A stretch of 64,000 nucleotides of DNA from Chrysemys picta bellii (GCF_011386835.1 NC_088792.1:225025894-225089893); one strand, 5' to 3'. Positions 22,850 to 36,239 are shown, counted from the stretch's first letter. The notes: a model not told the origin generated them from the letters alone. Numbers and translations are program-made.

Positions 22850-23570
22850 AAGATTGAGGCTATGAGCTCGCAGTTCCCACTGACTTCAAATGGGAGTTGA
22901 GGGGACTCCACACTTTCAGTGAGATGTTCAGCACTTCACAGGACTGGAACCTAAGTCACTGAATTACTAGCTATATGCAAAGATGCATTATGTTTTCCAG
23001 AAATAAGATTCTTCAATGTGTGCATTACAGTGAGGAAGACCTAATTAATTCAGTTATATCAGAGCGATAACTCGCAAGCCGATGGCCTTGATGAAGTCTT
23101 ACCCATCAATACTGAAATTAGTTTTGTATTTCCTTTTTCCCTGGTATTAAACTAATTACTCTAAGAAGAGTATACTTTTCAGAAACATTTCCTCTGATTC
23201 AAGAAATACCCGAATGGCTTAATGGGTTTGAGCCATAGTTCAATTTCCTATCTTGCATGGTTTGAGTTCATAGGAAGGGACAGAGGGTTTTTAGGTGACT
23301 CATAACATATGCTTCAGACAAAAATCTTTCATGTATTAACCTGAAACTATACAACAAGACCCTCGTTCCCTTTGTATTTCATTCTTACACACTATGACTC
23401 ACTTGGTAGAATTTACTCTTAAACAAGTTGACTAGTAAGTGGATCTTATGCTGATAATGGAGGGGATTTCTTTCACCTTCCCTCCTGACCAACATGCCAG
23501 CCCTCAGGAGAAATTTTCAAAAGCACCTAAGACATCTAAGTCACTAAGTCCCATTTTGAAAAGTTAGGTG
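22850..23570. other. Old amniote repeats and intergenic sequence
   Basis: 22860-22960 and 23505-23573 carry ancient repeat text (cagttcccactgacttc; ttttcaaaagcacctaag). The second is the host into which the insert at 23574 landed; it resumes at 25369 (aactctcatt). Confidence 0.5.
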
Positions 23571-23573
23571 CCT

Positions 23574-25362
23574 CTGACAGGGTGAGATTCACCACACTAG
23601 CGCATCCTGCTGGTCATCTTGCAGATCAGCTCCACAGGTCGGTACTGTCTTGCCCTGGTGGTGTCGTGCCCGCCGACACTTCTGCTCCTGAACCCGTTGT
23701 GTTGGGTTCCCCCTGGGGTGCCACTTGGAACTGAGGTACCACTGAGCCTTCTGACCCACCAACCTGAGCTCCCTTTCACACTGTGCTGCTGTGACAAGCT
23801 GCAGATCCGCTCCTGGTCTTACAGTTCCACCAGCATATACACAGGTAGGGACACATTCAGCTGCCATTACATGCAGGCTCTCTGACTAGCCACTGCATGT
23901 GAACCAACAGTAGAAAGGCTAAAGGCAACTCTCAGCTCCCCAGGCACGCATCCCCTATGGAGCATAAATCCAAAATTATACCATCTTGCGCTGCACAGGG
24001 AACTGTACAGCGCAAGCTCATAGAGTTCGCCCCTCTGTCCCCCAATGTGAGGAGGAATATGCAACAGCCCCTCCGAGCTAAGATTCCCACACACTTCACT
24101 CCAAACTCACAGGTTTAGATTAAAACATAAAATAAATTTATTAGCTTAAGTGATAAGTGATAGCAGACAGATCAAAGCAGATTACCTAGCAAATAAACAA
24201 AAACACAAACTAAGCTTAATATACTAGATAGATTGGATATGAATTAGCAGAATCTCACCCTACCTGTTGGAACAAGTGGGCTGCAGATTCTTAAGGCACA
24301 AGCTACACTTCCTTTGCAGCTTGGACTCCCCAGGTCTTTCATACACAGGCTAAAAATCCTGTTAGCCTGGGTCCAGCACTTCCCCCAGTTCAGTCTTTGT
24401 TCCTCGGTTTTCAAGAGTCTTCTTGTGTGGGGAGTGAAGAACAACAAATGATGTCACTCTCTGCCTTATATAGCTTTAGCATATGGCGGGAACCCTTTCT
24501 TTCAAAACTTGGTTCCCAGACCCTTTGTGGAAAAATACTGACATCCCAAGATGGAGTCCAGAGACATGTGGCCTGGTCACATGTCCTTGTAGAGTCATAG
24601 CAACCATAACTTACAGGCTGTCTGGAGCATTCTCAGGAAGGTTCCCCAGGTGGGAGATAAGCTTCTCCTAAGGCCTATTGTTTTCCCTAATGGATCATTA
24701 CCCTGAATAGGCCCTTCCCCACCAGCTATCTAGACTGAAAGCATCTTGTCTAGTGGGTGTTACCCAGGTGTAACTACATTTGAAGTACATATACTTAGTC
24801 AGTATTTATAACTTCAGATACAAAAATGATACATGCATACAAATAGGATAGTCATTTTCAGAAAATCATAGCTTTTCCAATGATGCCTTACACAACCCAT
24901 CTTGCATAAAATACATCATAATTATGCTATAACCATATCATAATATCACTATAAAGAATATGGGGTTCCAAGGACCACCGTGTCCTCTTCGGGACTCAGC
25001 CCTCCAGTTGTGCTACACTCTGTGATCCCCCCTTCTGGGGGACAGTACCACAGTCCAACAGTCTAGCCACTTCCTCAGTGGCTTGGCAGTCAGCCAGGAG
25101 CAGACTCTCACTCTCCTGATCTTGCCCAGCAATGCTCTGTCCAAAGTGCTAGCTTTCTTCCTCCTGCAAGGCAGTCAGTTCTCCCGCCTCAAGCTCCAGG
25201 GAACAACTGAACCTGCTCTGCCCTGCAGCTCTTCTTATATGGGCCTGCCCAGCCCTGATTGACTGCTCCTCGTAGCCCCTCTCCTATTGGCTGCTTTCTG
25301 TGCAGCTCCCTGGGGATCCATTAACCCCTCACAGGCCAATGTGGGGCAGATGCCCCATCACA
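23574..25362 (-). mobile_element. Long LTR-like insert, possibly composite
   Basis: On minus it starts TGTGATGGGGCATCTGCCCC (25362) and ends CCCTGTCA(G) at 23574/23575. A 6-bp direct repeat gtgcct flanks it (23568-23573 and 25363-25368), and the host repeat reads through once the insert is removed. Two TATA-like boxes occur on minus: cccatataagaag (about 25240) and gctatataaggcag (about 24475). An AATAAA signal lies near 24130. At 1.79 kb it is long for one LTR; an LTR within an LTR, or a duplicated promoter module, is possible. No gag/pol/env is present. Confidence 0.6.
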
Positions 25363-25389
25363 GTGCCTAACTCTCATTAAGAGTCAGGG

Positions 25390-28300
25390 ATTTTAGTCCA
25401 GTTAGTAGGTAGGTAGTGATTGCATGTGGGTACGAGAAGCAAGGCAAGGTTTAAAACATCACCACAATCTAGATAAATGGTCTTGAACCATCAGTGGCAG
25501 CAGTATTGTGCTTGGGAAGGTCAATTAGGAGCCCAACATGGAAAGCGCAACCATCTGGCATATGTGCAGCATCCTCCGCAGCACCACAGCTACACAGTGG
25601 ACTGTCCTAGGTGCCCCAGGCATGGCTGGTCTTGGCACAGTGAACCATGCCAAACCTGAAACTATTCAGATGACTCCAGAGGTGGCATGGGAACAGAAAG
25701 CCATGTAGGCTGTTCATCCACCTGATGTTGATGTGGGAGTTCCTGGTAGTGACAGAAGCTATCTTCCATTCTGTCTGTCACAGTGAGCTTATGAAGTTAT
25801 CAGCTGGATGGTGAGTGTGCAGCACTGTCCAGATAGGATTTCTTCCATGCAGTTAGTGGCAGAGTGTATCCCATATATCGCTGAGCAGTAGTAAGTGTGG
25901 CATTTGCTGTACCTTGCTGATCAGTTTGCTGGCTGCATTCTGATGCTGGATCTTAGGTGGGGGAATATTGTCTAGCAATGGTAAGCATACAAGTTTTGTT
26001 GGCATATGTGTGTCTGTGATAATTCTCATGATATGATTAAGCTGTGTCTCTACAAGTCTAGTGTGGGTAGAGTTTAACCAAACTTGAGGTTCAGTATTCT
26101 TCAACTGGGTAGCAAAGAGTGAGCCCCAAACTACACAGTGTTTGCACATTTGGTCCCCAGATGGACCCTCCCAGTTTGTTCAGGAGACAGTTTCTGCTCT
26201 TAATCTTTCAAGTGACTTTAGTGTGATAGTATTCGAGTGTGCAATTTAGGGTGACCACTAAGATACATTGCCTTTTAATCATCTGCCAACCACTGACCAT
26301 TCAAAAAGATGTTACGTTGATGGCTCTGAGCATATTATAAGTGGAAGCATGTCAACACAGTGTTTGACTTAGTTGATTTTTGTTTCCATTTCTCACAATA
26401 GTCACCTCTGGCAGCCATACCACAGTTCAGGTGTCCTCAGTCTTTTGGAAGTTGAGGGCCCTTGAAGCCAAGCAGATGTCATTGGCGTACATGAGATGCC
26501 TGGAGATATATTCACCAATGACTTACTGAATACTATTAAATTAAGTTGGTGCAAGAATTGAGCCTTACAGGAATTCATTCTTCTGGAATCTCTATGTCCT
26601 GGTTTTGTGACCCAGAGCCACCTGAAAATATCTATTTCAGAGCCTCAGCAGAGTTGCCATGAAAATCCATCTAGGAAGAATTCTTGACATCTTGTACAGA
26701 AAAACCAGTGGGCCAGATGGTGTCATAGGTGGCTGTAAAGTCAAAAAAACACAGCTCCAGTTTTCTTCTTCTTTAAAAATCTATTCTCAATGTACATAGT
26801 GAGTACTTCAGTTTCGTTGGAAACTGGCCTGATCATCATTCAAAAGTTGTTCTGTCATGGGAGTAATTCTTAGTAGGATCATCCACTGAAGGATTTTGTA
26901 GCTACAGTGCAGGTGTGATATTGGACAATAGCTGGCTGCAGAAGAGTGGTCTTTATCTGGCTTTGGTAAAGCTATCACCTTAGCTTTTTGTCACATCTTG
27001 GGTGTCACATTCTCCTGTATGCTGCAGGGCATGAAGATGGACAATCACAGTTGGGTTTTCTTCCCAAGAAGATGTAATAGTTCTGGTGATACATTTTCAA
27101 AGCCACAGGCTTTCCCTCTTTTCATTAATTTCAGTGCCTTTTCTATTTCTTTCCTAGAGAATGGTTGGAAGCTTTTCTCTTGGTCAAGCTGTGGAGATTG
27201 CTTGTATTGACACCACTCTCTTTTGATTGACACCTCACCAATTTTATCTTTGACTGTGTTAGTGATGGTGGTCAGGTGTGTGATGACACAGCTTGGAGAG
27301 ACTTTCTGTTGCTGTGTATCTGGTGGGTTTTGTGCTGCACTTAACTTTCTGAAGCATGTCCATGCTTTCCTGCTAGATCTTAACATCTCCATTTCTGAGA
27401 CTGCTTTTCCCAGCATGCTCTTCAGGCTGCATTCAGGCTCTCTAGGAGGTCCTTGGCTCTTTCTGAATCACAATATTTTTTGTAAGGACGTCTGTACAGT
27501 CTTCATCCAGAGATGGTATATAGGTTTTTTTGGCAACCGCATCAGATGGACTTGGAGGTGGCCTTAAAAATTGGTTTAATAAACCTTGAATATGCTTGAT
27601 CTATTGAGATGTTATGAAAGCTACAGACTGTATATTGGTCAATGAGCTTAGTGTAATTGTCCCAGTCTGCCTTTCTATTGTTCCAGTGTAGCCTGGAGCT
27701 AGTGGTCACAACAGGTCTGGTAATCCCTATTTGCATGAGGATGGTGTGATGCTTGCTATGGGGGAAATATTCAAGGACCCTGCAGATGGCTGATAGAGGG
27801 TGGTCTCCAGCAAAAGTGACCCAACTGGCGTCAGGGGAGTAGGCCAGGTTCCAGCAGGCTTAGTGAGAATTTCCTGGTTGCTTAGGTTCATGAATAAGGT
27901 ATGCTTTTTTAAAGAGGGAAGCATGGTCTGCAAGGTCAATCCCACTTTGATCAGATTCTCTATAGCCCCAGGATGTATGATAGGTATTTAAGTCTCTAGC
28001 ATAGATGGCAAGATGCTAGAGTGATGGTAGAACAGGAACAGGCCATATTTGATTAAGCGTCTTGAAGACATTAGCCAATCTAAGCTGGCTGATCGTTCTG
28101 ATATTAAAGTAGCCACATGTAGATGGTAGACTCTCCACATCAGCTAAGTTAGATCTTACATAAGTGTCTCAGCCACATTTTTAATTCAGGCTATACTTTG
28201 AGGTAGAAACCACATATTATGAACCAACAGGCAATAAGGGCATTAACACTGTTTTTTCTGAAGGCAGATGACATCAACATTGTATCAGGAGGCAATGTTT

Positions 28301-28440
28301 CAAGAACAGAGGGTTGTAGCACCTTCAGGGAAGGACCAATGTTTTTAACATTTCCTTTTCCTCGTCTAGGACCACAGTAATTTAGATTCAATAGATGCAA
28401 TAGATTCGGTTTGCAGGTTGCAACTTTGATTTTCCCCAAG
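25390..28440 (-). mobile_element. Decayed non-LTR retrotransposon (endonuclease-RT-CCHC), not CR1
   Basis: Minus-strand remnants come in the expected order. Endonuclease start near 28290-28440, with DVICLQ and a CGFYLK-type segment; a later HWNNRKADWDNYT segment at about 27650-27690; RT entry at 27090-27140 (FSRKEIEKALKLMKRGKACG); the post-RT region at 25853-26149 (HIMRIITDTHMPT, NIPPPKIQHQNAA); and a terminal zinc-knuckle-like CSCGAAEDAAHMPDGC at about 25560-25610. Frameshifts and stops occur throughout. Domain order resembles I/jockey-type or RTE-type LINEs; I cannot place the clade. Confidence 0.75.
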
Positions 28441-29115
28441 GGCTAATCACAGGGTACACAATGAGAACATAGCTTCATTATACCCCATTTAGGCCTATAA
28501 TTATAATTTATATAAGAATAGCTACTGTGATTTGAAATTTCATGCACTGACTGTACAGAAATAGCATTTTAAGAAGGTTTGAATGGCTTACCTAGTGCAG
28601 TGGGCTACATTCTACAGTCCTTAACCTGAGCAAAAAATGTTACCTCAGGGCTGCAGGATTTGGTCCATTGCTATTAAAATAATGTTAATAAACATTTTTA
28701 ATGCAAAAATCAAACCCAAGATTCTTGCTGATGTTATGTGGGCTTTTCAATGGTTGTTCAGATGACTTTCAATAACTATTCAAATTCTTCTTTATTATCA
28801 TAGTGTGTCAGATCTTAGAAAGGATGTAATCAAGGACTGTATGAATGATGAGAGATCAATCACTCTCCAGCTGAGCAGACAACTGCATCAGTAAAGAAAT
28901 GTTTCCCATCTGAAGGAGAAAACTGAAGTTGTATAGATGGGAAGGGAGAAAAAAGTTAATCCTAATGCAACCCATCTGTGCCAGGATATATCCCTGGGCA
29001 TATGGAAAGGGAGATGGGAGGCAGGGGTAATCAATCACTTATCTAGTATCCTTCATGTGCCTGTCAAGGATGCTCAGTGGGTCTGACTATCTACTCATTG
29101 GGAGGGGATAGGTGG
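28441..29115. other. Intergenic, nothing recognised
   Basis: AT-rich, no frames or repeat ends noted. Confidence 0.4.
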
Positions 29116-30010
29116 TGTGATAAATGAAAGGGGGGTAGCTCCCTTTTATTGACCCAGCCAGGCAGTTAGTTATAAAATCCCTCTTAGTAGCTGTTCTCTA
29201 CTTGCTTTACCTGTAAAGGGTTAAAAGAAGTGAGTGGGAACCTGGCCAGGACTCAGAAGGCTAGAACTTTTAAAAAATGAAACAAGACTCCCCTTTTCTC
29301 TGTCTGTGGTTGTTCTCCGGGAGAGAGGGGACAAGGCAGAACTATGCTGTAAGAAGCTTGGGGACAGGTATGAAAAAATTATCAGGATCATACCTAGAAG
29401 CTGCTCATTTAAAACCCCAGATATGTAAGTAGATCAGGAAATGTCTAGGAAGATGCGATTAGGTTTATCCCTTTTATTCCTTTATGGCTTGTGGACTCTT
29501 CTGTGCTAACCCCAGGTGCTTTTGTTTTGCTTGTAACCTTTAAGCTAGACCTCAAGAGAGCTATTTTTAATGCTTAATTCCTGTATTTGCTCTTTTTAAA
29601 TCTAGCAATAGCCTGAGTTTTCAGATGTATTTTCTTTTTAAATAAAATTTACCTTTTTTAAGAACAGGTTTGGAGTTTTGTGTTTTAAGACGTTTGTGCA
29701 CATTTTTTTTATTAGCTGGTGGCAACAGCTGATTTTCTTTGTTTTTTCTTTCTCAGCTCTTCCCCGGGGGTGGTGGTGGTGAAAGGGCTTGAGGGTACCC
29801 CACAGGAAGGAATTCCCAAGTGCACCTTCCTGGGTTCTCAAAGGGTTTTTGCACTTGGGTGGTGGCAGCATCTACCCATCCAGGGTCAGAGAAAAGCTGT
29901 AACCTTGGGAGTTTAATACAAGCGTGGAGTGGCGTGTATTAAATTTTAGAGTCCTTGCAGGCCCCCACCTTCTGCACTCAAAGTGCCAGAATGAGGCATC
30001 AGCCTTGACA
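29116..30010 (+). mobile_element. Solo LTR, about 895 bp
   Basis: Starts TGTGATAAATGAAAGGGG, has a TATA-like box gttataaaatccc at about 29171, AATAAA at about 29640 followed by a T/GT-rich stretch, and ends gcatcagccttgaca. The general layout and the ending cttgaca match the minus-strand LTR at 62710. The flanks ggtgg / gaagg agree at only 3 of 5 bases, so target duplication is not proven and the copy is older. Confidence 0.75.
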
Positions 30011-33000
30011 GAAGGGCTGCATGTTTTTCCTCCCCACACCCCAGTAAATATGCACATAAGGTAACAGAGCCCCAAACAGAATCACATACGGCATGGAACC
30101 CCCATAGAAGTGGGTTCTGGAGGCAGCTGCTTGTGTAACGATTGAATGAAGCCACGCTGTCAGGGAACTGGAGGGTGCAACAGGATGTCATAGAGGCAGT
30201 GTAGAGGGACAGGATATCCATGCATAGGAGACTGGCTTGTGGTCCTGAAATTCAAGAGACCTGCAGGATACCTACAGGTTATGGGAGCCCTACAGGCATA
30301 TTCAAGAACTGAATGGAGAACCTCACAAAGTTTTTCCTACCTCTTGAATCTTGCACTGAAACATCTGGTACGGACAACTGTCAGAGGCAGGATTCTAGAC
30401 TAGAGGGACCACAGTTCTGATCCACTATGACAATTCTATGTTCTTCTCTCTGTGGAGGGTAGGGAGGAGAGTGGGGCAAAGTGGTCCTGGACACTAGGCT
30501 TACAAACTTGGGGTTGTGAAGGTGTGCTTCTGTAGCCACCATTAAAATGTAAATAGTCACCACTTGAAAGTAATTAGTATCTTCCGCTATTAAAATATGG
30601 GATAAGATTCCCTGGGTGTCCCACACCTGTAGCACAGTAGTATGTTTCTAGAAAATCTCTCCTTTTTTTGTTCAGTATTTAACCTTCCTAAAATAAGATC
30701 TGGATTACACAAACGCATCACTTCCTGTTTTTGAAGTTTACCACTACAGCCTCAAAAGGTTGCGACGATCCGCAACACAGGGTCTCCCCTTTGTCACAGC
30801 CAAGGAGATCTTGAAACCAAAGTCTGAGATTCCAAAACAAAACATGGGTGTGTTACAATGCGAGGAGATTCCAGTGCCTAAATACATGTAGTCCCCATTT
30901 GCTAATTACTAAAGACTCAAATTAACAACGTTCATTTTTATTCTGATTTTTCAATCTGAAAAAAAAATCACCATCAAAGCACAGTTCTTATTTCTTGGGC
31001 TGCTTGAGTTCTGTTCAATTTGCCGTGGATTAGGAAAAGGCAACACGATAACTTGTGCCTCGTCCCAGAGCAGCAACACTTTTCTGTAATAGCCATGATA
31101 GATGGCTAATTATTAAGCCAATTTATTAAAAGTCTTTTGCTGCCTCTTGCTGACCCCATAAGTAGTGAGCCCTACCCCCTAATGGGGAGATACCAAATCA
31201 GCAGGTAATATTGCTCACCCTGGCACAGGGTTAAAGAATGATGCTCTACTTCCCCTCTGTGGTGAAGTTTGATAATTCATTGTGTATGAAGCAATATAGC
31301 AAGGAATGGAGAACAAGAGGAGAGGTTTTTAAAAACGATCACTAATGTCAGCTTTTCTAAGGGGAAAAAAGGTGAAATTACCCAAAGGAATCAGGAACAA
31401 TATTTCATGTTATCAGTTACTTCTGCATGTTCTACTGTCTTCTATTAGTATAATCTGTTTCTTTCAGTCAGTCACTCTGTATTAACACATTAAGGTGGCA
31501 AAATAATCCTAGTGTTGAACTTCCCTTTAAAACTTTTGTTAACTCCAATACTACCGACACAGAAAAGCGATTGAGTATTAAGATTGCCCGACTCTGGTTT
31601 AGTTCTGTATCTAAATATGAAAATAAACTAAAATAAAGGGCAGATCCATTGGGAATATTCTCTAATTACTTTGTGGTAATGGCCATTAGTGATCCTACAC
31701 ACTTATGCATATTTTCCTATAAAATTGATAGATCCTAAGGGTCACAAATCCAAATGTATTAAGGGATAGAAATGCACAGTGAATGCACCCAAACAACCTT
31801 AACTCCTCCCAGTAGTAAAGCCGTGAGGAAGGGAAAAGAACATCTAGTGTGTCTTTAAATATCAGCTTAGTTTGGGACTACAGACTTTTGCACTAATCAC
31901 AATTGTTGGGTTATTTGATGATATCACTACAGGTCACAGTCAAGATTATTGCGGGATTTAGTAATGCATTTCCATGCTTTAATGTGTTTTGGATTTAATG
32001 TTAAGATTAACTCTGAATTTCCTGGGTTGGTAATATAATTTCCCTGATGTATTTCACCCTAAATCACCGATATGTATTTTCAACCTCTAGCTTTTGTGGG
32101 GAAAATATATTTGCTCAGAACTTGAATTAAAATTGCTATAGTTTACAATATAGTATCCTAACAGTATTGATAATTTTCAAATACATCAAGTAAAAGCATT
32201 GTTTTAAAAGGAGTTGCAGTAATTACTGAAATGAAAGCAACAGGACTGCCCAATTCACACCTTTACTGTAGTGATTTAGGGAAAGGATTTGTCACTCTAA
32301 AAACCAGGTTTCAGTATTTTACTCCAGTACATCTGATCTTCACAACTGATATTTTTCCATTTATCACTAGCTCTAGGCACATTACATACAATAAAAAAAA
32401 TTGCATCAACCCACAACATTCCTTTTTAGATTAAAAATGGAACATTTGGGCCTAATCTATAGAAGTTAGAGACAGTTGCAGGCATGAAAGAACTGTTTGA
32501 CTTACTGAGCAGATTTTCTTTGCATCTCTACGGAATAAGAATCCAAGCAACAGAGGAAAATGATCCATTCAACAGCTGCTTTTGGAACATTTCTACACAG
32601 TGTTTTAAACACTTGTCATGACAATGTTCCATTTGATAAAACAAATACAGGTTTCAAGCAGCTGTGGAAGCAGTTGATGTAACCATGGACCTTGACAGGC
32701 ATAACAAAATGCCTAAGAACACCAGACTTGGTCAACCTACTATTTGCATTTTAATTGTGACATAAGAACCAGCCTAATAGTTAGCTGATAAAGAGTTGCT
32801 ACTGGAATTGTGAAATAAATAAAATAAAAATCAGGTTTTACAGTGCATGGTGGGACATGAAGTTCTGAAATGATGGTAATATAGCAAAGTCTTTGGGGAT
32901 ACTTTGATGAGATTAATCAACTTGGAGCGATTTCTAAAAATACCATTCTTTCACTGACCTTTAGACTAAATGTTAGTTGTTTTAGAAGTTTTGTGACCCA

Positions 33001-33205
33001 CGTGGACTTTTGCAAGTTCCTTTGTGAACTGACCATCTATAAAGATCATGGAAGGCACTTGCGGTACTGGCAGGATGTGGTTGGATTAAAAAGAAGCACT
33101 TGAAATGATCTGGGGTGGGGGAAAAACCCTGAGGACTTGACCACGTCAGGAATATTAAAAAGTTAAAAGTGTAAAATATTCAGAAATAGCTGTCACTATA
33201 TTGCT
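30011..33205. other. Intergenic, no gene recognised
   Basis: Largest stretch without clear repeats. AT-rich, no frames over 95 codons, no domain. I cannot test conservation from sequence alone. Confidence 0.5.
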
Positions 33206-33209
33206 CACT

Positions 33210-33600
33210 GAAATGAATGTAGGTACTTTTATGGTCCCCTATCACCAGAGTATCTGAACACTCCATAAACACTGGATTTAGCTTCACAATACACCAGGGA
33301 ATTACTATTACACCTCTACCCCAATATAACGCAACCCGATCTAACACGAATTCGGATATAACGCGGTAAAGCAGCGCTCCAGGGGGGGCGGGGCTGCGCG
33401 CTCTGGCGGATCAAAGCAAGTTCGATATAACGCAGTTTCACCTATAATGCAGTAAGATTTTTTGGCTCCCGAGGACAGCATTATATTGGGGTAAAGGTGT
33501 ATTTCGATTTTTACAGTTTGAAAACTATGGCACTGAGAGATTAAGTGACTTGCAAAGTCACACAAGTAATATGTTGTGGCACTCCATACCTTAAAGTAGC
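33210..33600. repeat. Ancient amniote repeat, interrupted
   Basis: Left part 33210-33308 (tatggtcccctatcaccaga) and right part 33502-33600 (ttttacagtttgaaaactat, gagagattaagtgacttgc) are one old dispersed repeat of L2/CR1-like type, split by the MITE at 33309. A similar tail (catcacacaggagctcgg) occurs near 35750. Confidence 0.5.
33309..33501. mobile_element. TA-flanked palindromic MITE (Tc1/mariner-like), copy 1
   Basis: Ends TACACCTCTACCCCAATATA and TATATTGGGGTAAAGGTGTA give an inverted repeat with one mismatch, bounded by TA. The body repeats TATAACGC-type text. It is in opposite orientation to the copy at 49480-49668, sharing the core gctcccgaggacagc / gctgtcctcgggagc. Confidence 0.85.
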
Positions 33601-33634
33601 ACCCTTGAACTCCCACAGTCACCACTGTCATATA

Positions 33635-34770
33635 ATTATGCTATGTTTTGTACAAAGTATGCCTTGTGAGGCATCATGTTAAAAGTCTTGATCTGTTGAA
33701 CATTGATATCCTGTTGGATTGTATGTGCTGTCATTATATGTTAAGTATAAAGTAGTGCTGTATATGTTATTGAAATACATTGTGTGTTTGAGAACACCCA
33801 CCACTGCTGGTGACAGACTTAACTCAACAAGCTACAACCTTGGTTCAAGGTAGAATTCTTACCAATAACTTTCTTCCTTCCAGCTGTGGTTGACTTTCAA
33901 TCAAGACCTTCCACAGAAGTACAAGGTGCTGATTTCCCTTGTCTTCCTAAGTGAAAGATCTTTGCCTAAGCAGGTTTTTCCAATTATATTCAGTTCCCAG
34001 AGACTTCAACCCCCTTGGTTGTAGGGCTCATCCTTCTCAGCTTCCAAGAGCTCTGGTCCCTTGTGCCTGTCCAGTGATGGATGCCAAGATGGCTTCTTCT
34101 CTCTCCAGATATCTTCCCAAACTCACTGTTTTGTCCCCAGATGCAGGATGACCTCCTGTTCTTCCCTTCCTGTGGGGTTCCCATTCCCCTGCTGACTCAT
34201 ATGTAAATAGGCCTCCCATTGTTTTTGGTCACACCTTGCTTAATTTTATTGTAGATAGCTACTTTTCCTCCTGGCTGGGAGAACCTGTTTCTCCCTTTGT
34301 TTGCTCACAGATTTGAAAGCATAATACCTTTGAATATTCATAATTCCTCATATAGTGTTAATACATACATTTTACAATTGTTAATCACCAGTGTGCCATT
34401 CGATTTCATAACAGACCTTACCGATACTTTTATAATGCAATAATATTGTATACAATCAACTGATTCGATTACTTATCAGTTGAGGTTCAGACTCCCCTTT
34501 CTTTGATGGCTTTGTTTAGCTTTTATGTAAATATATCTTTATTGTCTCTTCCTGACAACCAGACTGGACAGCCAAGCAAATACACATTCCATGGTCTAGG
34601 ACAGACAGGGCTTATGCATTGCTTGCTAAACACATTCTAAGAATGTACTTTTAGCACATATTTATAACTCTCTGTACACATCTCATATATACATCATGCA
34701 AGAATATTAATGACTAGTGAGTTTTAAAGTTTTCTATTGATATCTTACATGCCGCCTTTTGGGCATGTAT
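33635..34770. mobile_element. LTR-derived fragments, boundaries unclear
   Basis: 33635-33800 has LTR-type text (gctatgttttgtacaaagta, gccttgtgaggcatcat). 33830-34430 and 34500-34770 look like reverse-strand LTR sequence (tcataacagaccttac; cattccatggtctagg). I could not resolve individual copies or target duplications. Confidence 0.4.
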
Positions 34771-34801
34771 CATGACAACAGTGTGTTAAGTGGAATGATA
34801 G

Positions 34802-34924
34802 TAGGGTGACTAGATATCAAATGTGAAAAATTGGGACGGGGGTGCAGGGTAATAGAAGCCTATATAAGAAAAAGACCCAAAAATCGGGACTGTCCCTATA
34901 AAATTGGGACATCTGGTAACCCTA
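34802..34924. mobile_element. 123-bp TA-flanked MITE, copy 2
   Basis: Ends TAGGGTGACTAGA and TCTGGTAACCCTA (two mismatches). Same length and orientation as the copy at 18025-18147. Confidence 0.75.
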
Positions 34925-36235
34925 AATGATGGTCAGTCCTGACAAGAATTGTTGACACATAATAGTGAATCACCACTGAGCCACTATGTCACAACAATAC
35001 AACAGGACCATGTTTATTTCAGTAACGCTGTTCTCCGGTTTTTAGACTTAGGCCTGAACAATTATGCCCATATCACTGAAATCGTATAGTCTCACTTCTA
35101 CAGCCATGCCTTTCAAACAGGAACAATTCTATCTCCAGGGAGGAACAGATTTATTTTGAAATAGCCCCTGTTTGCCTTGCCATTTTCCTTTCACGTTCTG
35201 TGGAGAGGGTGGCTCTATGTTTCCCTGATAGCCTTTGCTTAGCTGTAACTCATGAAAGTAGATCAAGGTTAACTAGAGATTGTAAATTCTGGCCTCTTCA
35301 GCTCTATGTGGAGTGAGTAACATACTGTAAGGCCTAATTTTAGATGTGCTGCTCCTATTAACTTCATAGGGCCTAATAGGTCCTATCTAAATAATTACAC
35401 ACAGACACAAAACATTAAAAATCTTTATTAAGATTGTGAAATCAAGTATTCAAAAGTTGGGAAATTATATGCATTATGATATAGTCTCTAATTAAATGAT
35501 CACATACTATTTTGTGCAGAGGATCCCAGTCTCATTCAGTGCAGAGAACGGATACAACTCGCTTAATGAACAGCTATTCAATATTTTGGGGTTTTCCTTG
35601 TTGTTCTATGTGTGGCCCATGCCGTACTTACTGCATGCCATGCAAAATCTGCTCTGAAGATAGAATTATTAGATTTCCTCATGGGCTTTTCTGAGGCATT
35701 CATCACTACAGTATCTGAATACTTCACAGATGTTTTAAATGATTTGTCCAGCATCACACAGGAGCTCGGTAGCAGAGGCAGTGACAGAACCCAGCTCTCT
35801 AGGCTGTATTCAATTGCCTGAACCACAAGACGATCCTGTCTCTTTCTACAATCCCCTACCTTATTCACTACACACCTTCCAACTGCTGAAATAAATAAGG
35901 CAGGGGTCCTATAGACAGCAGTCTCTATCACTATGCAACCCTGATTCACCACTCAAAGCAGGTCCATCCTGTAGTGCACTGAATGAGGCAGAGGGCCTGT
36001 GGAAAAAATATTATGTGATCACACAATTAGAGACTGCATCATAATGCATATGCACAATGGAGTAAGTTAAGGTTGCACAAATAACCTTAATTCTGGCATT
36101 TTCCTAATTTTGAGTGCTTGACTTTGCAACATAGGAAATTACACACACACAAAAACTAGGTTTTTTTTTTTATTTTTTTTAATTCTATCATGTGGCATCA
36201 TGTTGACCACCACTTTGGGCTATATTACTCTATAT
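34925..36235. other. Intergenic with an old repeat near 35690-35850
   Basis: The 124-codon minus frame at 35578-35952 lies over repeat-like sequence and shows no domain. Nothing else recognised. Confidence 0.45.
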
Positions 36236-36239
36236 GGAT

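Noticed and set aside
23212..23282. tRNA-like text (tggcttaatgggtttgagcc, ggtttgagttc)
   Set aside because: Box spacing and stems do not support a tRNA or a clear SINE.
27223..27567. 114-codon plus frame with hydrophobic stretches
   Set aside because: It is antisense to the LINE RT region at 27045-27240 and adjacent endonuclease remnants.
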